Source: Mesostigma viride
Taxonomy: Eukaryota > Streptophyta > Mesostigmatophyceae > Mesostigmatales > Mesostigmataceae
Assembly (NCBI GenBank): GCA_009746045.1
Contig: RPFO01002194.1
Span: 127,501 to 191,500, forward strand
Length of the DNA stretch: 64,000 nucleotides
Direction: 5' to 3'
Shown here: piece after piece, positions 58,501 to 64,000 of the stretch
How the letters are laid out: each line of letters opens with the position of its first letter
Numbering within the stretch: the stretch's first letter is position 1
Program-made: the position numbers and the translations under genes
Notes under the pieces: model-generated
Databases searched by the model: none
Told to the model about the DNA's origin: nothing
What the model saw: only the letters and a program-made list of their open reading frames with translations

Positions 58501-61500
58501 TTGCCATGGCCCCTAATACCCGTAGCCCTTACTCCCTTCGGCCCTTTTCATCATGGCTGCAAATACTCACAAACCCTATCCACCACTGCCCTTATTCATC
58601 GCGGCCCCTATTCATCACAGCCCCTACTCATCATGACTCTGCATTCACACTCGACCCCTATTGATCCAGCCCTTATTCATCACAGCCCTTATTCATCACA
58701 GCAACATAGCCCCTACTCACCATGCCTCTGCATCCACACCCGGAACTGCAGGCAGCGCAGAACAAACCAGCGGGAAAATGCGGATGCAGAGCGGGAGCGA
58801 GCGAGCGATTAGCAAGCGTTTCTCAGTAGGTATTCGCCGCATCACAGGCAAAGGCACCTCCCCAGAGGTGGGAGAAGGGTGTGTGCCCAGGGACGAGTGG
58901 ACGCCCAGGGTACTTGATTCATCCAGATGCATCAGCTACCAATGGTGACAGTGTAGTTACAGTACAGTTTATTATGGCTGACAAATTCGGGTAGACAAGG
59001 GCAGGGAGATCCAACATGGCTTTCCTGAACACAGCTCCTTACGTACTAACCACCATTCATAACAGAGACCTGCTGCGGCCGTGTGTCTGCATCGCAAACG
59101 TTGGGGAATGGGAACTGCATTCACTATATGATACTAGCATGAAACTCTCTGAGCCAAAGGGCACGCTTAAGATACAACGGGCACAAGGCGATACCCTAAC
59201 TTGACTACCTACTTGAAGATAGGTGTCAGCGTCGCGAAGGTTGGGGAATAGGGACTGCACCCACTGTCTGAGCCCCACTGCACACTACAGACATCAGGAC
59301 GCAAGGCGATATGCTTACTTCCATGCCTACTTTAGGATCGTCGTCACTAATGATCGCTGAAAGGGCCACGGAGACCACCCATCCGCCTGTGATTACTGAT
59401 GTTATCATCGCTGCAACTGCAAGTGACCGGCGCTCTTAGCACAACGAGCAAACTACTAGGACGCACTGTTGTCAGCAATCTTAATGAAAAGAATGCGCAC
59501 TTGTATCTCTGCCTTTCAACTAGTGCCATGATGATGACCCCATTTACCAACTTGCCATTCTTCTAGTGCCAGCGCACTACTGATGCACTCATGTGACGAT
59601 GATGTCATACCCACGCACGCTACAAGTCACCACCGCCACTTCTCGTGGACAGTCATTTCACTGCCCACTGCGTCAACAGCTGCAGGTCCGACCATTCCCT
59701 TGCTTCAGGTGATGTGGCGCTCTCATCACGCCCACTTAACTACCAGCACTAAGCACATCACGGTCACTACCACCATGCCCTAGGTGAGCAAGCACCCACC
59801 GAGTTGACAGCAACATCCGCCCTGGCTGGCATGTACGCCTGCTTGAAGAATGAACTGCTTAGCTCCGCGTTCACCTCGGCGGCAGTGCGGTCTTTGTCAG
59901 CGGCTCCAGACCCTTGCTCGCGCAGAATGCGCTCCTAGCGCCGTGGGGTGGTCGCGGCACAGATCAGTCAAACGGTCGTGGGGTGCAGTGCCACAGCGCA
60001 AAGTCAGGCGCCACGTGGTGGTGGCGGCAAGATTCAAATCCCACCAGGCACCAGGCGGGGGTGGTAACATCAGGCGCGATGCGGCACGACTAGGTGGGGG
60101 GCACAAAACAACTGCCGTACGTCACGCACACTGTGGGTCCGCATGTTCCATGAATGCGTGATGTAGGAGAGAGCGGCGAGCAGCTGCCCACCCTTGCGCA
60201 TGGAAACAGGCCACATAACTGTATAGACTCAAATAACTCAAATGACTCTGTATGTGAAAGGAGTGGCGGTGAACCGGACGGCAGGGGTTGAAATCCAATA
60301 CTCCCAACGCCAAAAACAATTTGAAAATGTGCCCGAAACTTGCAGTACACCGATTTACTGCCAAAACTTCCATGTGACTCCGTAGGTAACCACCCCATCA
60401 TGCAGATATGGTGGGGGACGCCCACAAGAACTTTGCACCCACATAGAAAAAACTGCACTCAAAATGGCATAGTGATGGTAGGCCTCTTGATAGCTAGGGA
60501 CGGCTTTCATGCTCAGTATGGCACCAAGGGTGCAGAAGTAGGTGCTGGTCAATCGCTAGTAGCTTGTCGAGTGTGATAAGCAATGTTGTGTGATAGAAGC
60601 CGAATCAGCTGATGGTGGGGGGCGTATCATAAACAGCGAAGTGTGGCAACATGATGGGCGCGGACTGTGGGATTACTCATCAAAACAGTAAAGCATGCGT
60701 GTCAACACAAAATGGCGAACACACCATCACATGCTAGAGGTGGCGAGCACCAGTGGCAAAACCTGGTGCACAGCACTCAAGGTGACCGCAACGTCACCGC
60801 CCAGCACAAAAACGTCCTAGTGCCGCACCCAGACACGGGGGACGGCGGCCACCCCCCATCAGACATGAGGGGATGGCGCCAAAACATCGTAGCAGCACCA
60901 TCGCAGTGCAGAAATGTCGGAGACACGAGTCACGCCACTAGGATGCCCCCAAAACGCCCACCCCCCATCTGCACCAAACCGCCACCAAAGCGCCTACCTC
61001 ACCGGCTCCAAACCGCCACCAAAGCGCCCACCCCCCATCTGCACCAAACTGCCACCAAAGCGCCTACCCCACCGGCTCCAAACCACCACCAAAGAGCCTA
61101 CCCCCCACCTGCATCAAACCGCCACCAAAACGCCTAACCCCCCACCTGCACCAAACCGCCACCAAAGCGCCTACCCCACCTGCCGGTTGAGAAAGACCAT
61201 GTCCCCGTCCAGGATGTCGTTACGCTCAAAATGGTCGATCCAGCGGGGCTGTGGCACGCACGCAGGGCAGAGGGTTGATGACGGCCAACGCCCACAGTCA
61301 TAAGCAACGAAAAATGTCAGCAAGTATAGGCAGCATGTGTACATGGACGCGCAGCCTGTTGGGCGTGGACGCTCACTTTGTATTGCTGGATTCATCGTCC
61401 GCCAAAATTAGGCAGGACACAGCGGATGCTACTCACCACATGAAGGCAAGGGTGGCAGGGTGGGAGCTTAACCAGCAGGGGCAGCTAGCGGCCAGCACAT

Positions 61501-63915
61501 TTGTGCACATTTATGCTACCACTGACACGGAGGGGTATTGCCACTAGTTCCGGTTTCTTTCTTCACTGCTGGTACGTGCGACATTGCTGGTACCCGACCG
61601 CTGCACAGAACAAGTCAAATGCATGCTCCGGGGCAAAAGCCTTCACAACAGGGACCCCATCCTGCCTAAGTCGTGTGCTACAGTTAGATTAATCCTGGCT
61701 CACTCCAGGTTCTTCCCCCCCAACCTGCCTCACCTCAACATCATGGGACTCCCCTTGGCACTGAACACAAAGACACCTGCACTCTCCTTTGGCCTCACGT
61801 TTACTACCATGACTTGTGTTATTTTGTGTTGTGATGCACCATGCTGCGTCTCAGTCAGTGACAGCACCATGTTGCACCAGCGAAACACGTATCGCCATGC
61901 CGCACATGTAATATGGTTTTGTTCACGTACTTGAGAGCAACACGGTTCGTGTGCTCAAGTGTTCATGTACCTAGAAGTGCGACACGGTGCAACCTTAAGT
62001 GATGCGTCATACCTTTGCCAGCACGGCACCAACTCACAATTAAGCGCGACAGCAATATGGGGGTTCCCTGGCGCAACGTAGCGCAGCTTACTAAGACGCA
62101 GTGTGGTGGATCATTATGCACCCTAAGTACATACGCTTGCACCCTCCTTTGCCAGAGAATGAAGGAGCGCGATCTTTGGTTATGAGCTGGGCATCACCTT
62201 GAGCTTGTGGATGAGCGCCACAAACTTCATCCACTGGGGGAAGAAGAAGATGATGCGCGCCGTGGTGGGCGTTCTAGGGACCAGGTACGCCGTCTGTGGG
62301 ATGGCAGCGTGGCATCACGATCAATTGATATTCTGATCAGGCACTCCGCAAAGGTGAAAACCATTGAAAACAATTGACATTAGTTGAACGGGAGCCATCT
62401 GGGCGGATGGAATAGTCTAAAACATTTACACCTAGTCAAAAGTGCAAGTTTGCAAGTTAATGCTGATGGCGCATGAGGGGAAAGGTCAAGTCCAAAACAA
62501 CAGAATTCATCGAAAAGGCGATTCAGGACATTCAAAGTAGGGTAAATAAAAAATTCTAAGGGTGATACAGCAATCAGAATAGCCACAAGGGGCTGCGTTC
62601 CTTTACTACATCCACCTGGACCATCCACCTGTTCCAACGGAACGAGAAAGGCGCCCAAGGCGGTGGGCACGGCAACGAGGTCTCACACATTCCTGCTGAT
62701 GCAGTGGCAGGCATCAGGACATGAGGGGCAGAAGCCTCGCCGCAGTCCAAAATGAGGTAAATACCCTTCCTTCGGTCCCAGGAAACAAGTGAGAAACATA
62801 TCTTGTCTTGTCATACACATCTTGTTGAGAGAAACATATCTCTTCATCCTATACCCACCCAGGCAGACCATTCTGGATCATGAGACCCATCCGCGCCTTA
62901 GCTTCCTTACAGCAACTTGGTCCCAATAATGAGGATCCTTCCACTTGTCAGGCAGTGTTACTTGAGCGCTTACATGGCCTGACTAAACGGGAGGAGCAAG
63001 GGGGCAAGAGGGAGGAACAGGCAGGATTTGGATAGAGGGAGGGGAGGCGTGTAGGGGACAGCAGCCAGATTATTAGTAGCCTTATGTAGATACTGCTCTA
63101 CGGCCCCTCACCATGGCGCACCCAGCTGTCAACAGCGGCGAAATGGGGGTAGATGGGTAAGAATGGGGAGGTGTGAAAAAGGTATGAAGGAATGGGGCGA
63201 TGATTGACTCTATGATATGAGGAGAACAGTAGTGGGGAGAGTTATAAGGGGGAGCGCACCAGGTACGGCCAGGGTCCTGGAGGGGCACCCTTTATCTTCA
63301 GCTCCACATTGTACGTGACCAGGCACGGCGCCTGCCAACTGATGTCGCTATAGCCCATCTTTTCGGATTCTGGCTCCCGCAACACCTGTCCGGCATGAAG
63401 GGTGGAGGACAAGGGACCGTGGCAGGGAATCAGGGGAAGGGAGTGACCTGCTGCAGCGTGAGTGTACTTACTACACAAGCGTCAGCGTCTTTTATTTAAA
63501 AACGAAAAGGTAGAGTCCTCTAGTACAGTTGATTGCCCGTGCTAAATCATTTAGAAGAATCAGTTTTCTCAGCCGCAAGCTTCGCGTGAACATTTGGCTC
63601 TGCGCCTAGCCGCCGTCGTGAACACCAGAGTGTTCTACCAGCCTTGGTTTTAAACACTTGGCTATCTCCTTATTTCTCATATGACTAGTGTTCTACCAGC
63701 CTTGGTTTTTAACACTTGGCTATCTCCTTATTTCTCATATGTCTAGTGTTCTACCAGCCTTGGTTTTTAACACATGGCTATCTCCTTATTTCTCATATGA
63801 CTAGTGTTAGTACACCTTAAAGCGCGGGGCGGTTACTCACATCGTTATCTTTGGACATTTCGGGAGCCAGGAACCCTCCACCTTGACCCCACACGCTCCC
63901 ACCAAAGGCGGGTGA
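55569..63915 (-). CDS. PAO: pheophorbide a oxygenase-family Rieske protein, C-terminal two thirds (8 exons, partial)
   Basis: Minus-strand exons: 63915-63841 (tentative), 63385-63260, 62293-62198, 61248-61180, 59934-59800, 57369-57292, 56490-56367, 55684-55569; 272 codons plus TAG. All junctions are GT-AG, phase 0 except the last (phase 1). Landmarks in PAO order: YSDISWQAPC, PRTPTTARIIFFFPQW, PRWIDHFERNDILDGDMVFL, QAYMPARADVAV, SPPKEQLLDRFHQ, then LICSSCKAAHKQL with the conserved CxxC. Two hydrophobic helices follow (VLLAAAGVQLAIAAVL and ACALGAIVCGAVSWIL), and the end is YRDYVHATR. PAO opens the chlorin ring of pheophorbide a in chlorophyll breakdown at the chloroplast envelope, taking electrons from ferredoxin. 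The Rieske and mononuclear-iron motifs must lie beyond the right edge. PTC52/TIC55 relatives share the fold; the CSSCKxAHK stretch favours PAO. Confidence 0.85.
56590..56770 (+). repeat. degenerate 'tggctttayc' repeats in PAO intron
   Basis: About ten loosely spaced copies of (a/g)tggcttta(c/t)(c/a), inside the intron between exons 57369-57292 and 56490-56367. Confidence 0.65.
57558..57695 (+). repeat. 30-bp tandem repeat, 4.5 copies, in PAO intron
   Basis: Unit 'ggagcacgayrtratagtat' plus attcactata, in the large intron between 59800 and 57369. Confidence 0.9.
57900..58035 (+). repeat. 55-60-bp repeat, 2.5 copies, in PAO intron
   Basis: 'tacgtgcacgtgaccttatt..aaagggcaa' recurs three times with drift. 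Confidence 0.7.
58530..58735 (+). repeat. degenerate 'cccttattcatcacag' repeats in PAO intron
   Basis: Eight or so diverged copies of a 15-18-bp unit. Non-coding, although frames stay open by chance. Confidence 0.65.
60955..61179 (+). repeat. tandem repeat abutting the donor of PAO exon 61248-61180
   Basis: Six copies of 'caaaccgccaccaaagcgcc' plus a variable 'tacc(c)cacc' part. On the gene strand the array starts right at the 5' splice site (61179-61178). Confidence 0.9.
61250..62197 (-). other. PAO intron, nothing else recognised
   Basis: A 950-bp intron between exons 62293-62198 and 61248-61180. No repeat family or open exon stands out. Confidence 0.55.
62294..63259 (-). other. PAO intron, nothing else recognised
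   Basis: A 966-bp intron. A short duplicated string 'gagaaacatatctc/ttg' near 62,790-62,835 is the only structure noted. Confidence 0.55.
63630..63807 (+). repeat. 58-bp tandem repeat, 3 copies, PAO intron
   Basis: Unit 'gtgttctaccagccttggtt'..'ctccttatttctcatatg', nearly identical copies, between the tentative exon at 63,841 and the exon at 63,385. Confidence 0.95.
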
Positions 63916-64000
63916 CTGACGGCTGGTTCGTTGCAAACACACATCCTCCCCTGCACAGCCGCCTCACCTGGAGCCGCCGTACCTACACGGGAGGCAGCTA

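Overview
The window is nuclear DNA of a photosynthetic eukaryote, most likely a green alga. Two spliced nuclear genes for chloroplast proteins are present, with GT-AG introns full of simple and tandem repeats. At least one 3' end carries a TGTAA signal, as in chlorophycean algae. Coding sequence is GC-rich and spacers are mixed. The species cannot be named from the sequence.

Layout. (1) 1-6.2 kb: two terminal-inverted-repeat DNA elements side by side, a pogo-like one (TA target duplication, ends CAGTCATT..) and one of unknown superfamily with 124-bp inverted repeats. (2) 6.5-12.05 kb, plus strand: an eight-exon gene for a plastid Clp protease subunit of the ClpR2 type (282 aa with a transit peptide). 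It keeps the catalytic Ser and His but has Asn in place of Asp. (3) 12-55 kb: a transposon island. It holds LINE ORF1 elements (12.7-14.4, 17.2-19.1 and 32.1-33.9 kb) and Ty3/gypsy fragments, one with a PHD finger behind the integrase. It also holds a GC-rich non-LTR element with PHD, RING-H2 and C2H2 fingers and a restriction-like endonuclease (19.1-24.4 kb), and a broken Penelope-like reverse transcriptase (30.4-31.5 kb). A 5.4-kb pogo-like element (34.06-39.45 kb) encodes a CENP-B-type HTH protein. Three closely related APE-type LINE copies follow (40.5-43.0, 43.3-49.65 and 50.3-54.9 kb), with nested insertions: a solo LTR, a second LINE, and a minus-strand LINE fragment used as target. (4) 55.6 kb to the right edge, minus strand: the 3' two thirds of a Rieske-type oxygenase gene of the pheophorbide a oxygenase (PAO) family, eight exons visible.

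Both host genes act in the chloroplast (Clp proteolysis and chlorophyll breakdown), but they converge across 43 kb of mobile DNA and nothing suggests co-regulation. The main points for follow-up are these. Two unrelated retroelements each carry a PHD finger. A pogo-like element encodes an HTH protein with an unfamiliar C-terminal domain and no visible DDE domain. Near-identical repeat copies differ by small insertions at TA sites that look like excision footprints of Tc1/mariner/pogo transposons.

Most retroelement reading frames are broken by small indels, so they are annotated as pseudogenes unless one frame is open throughout. Family assignments rest on motifs read by eye.
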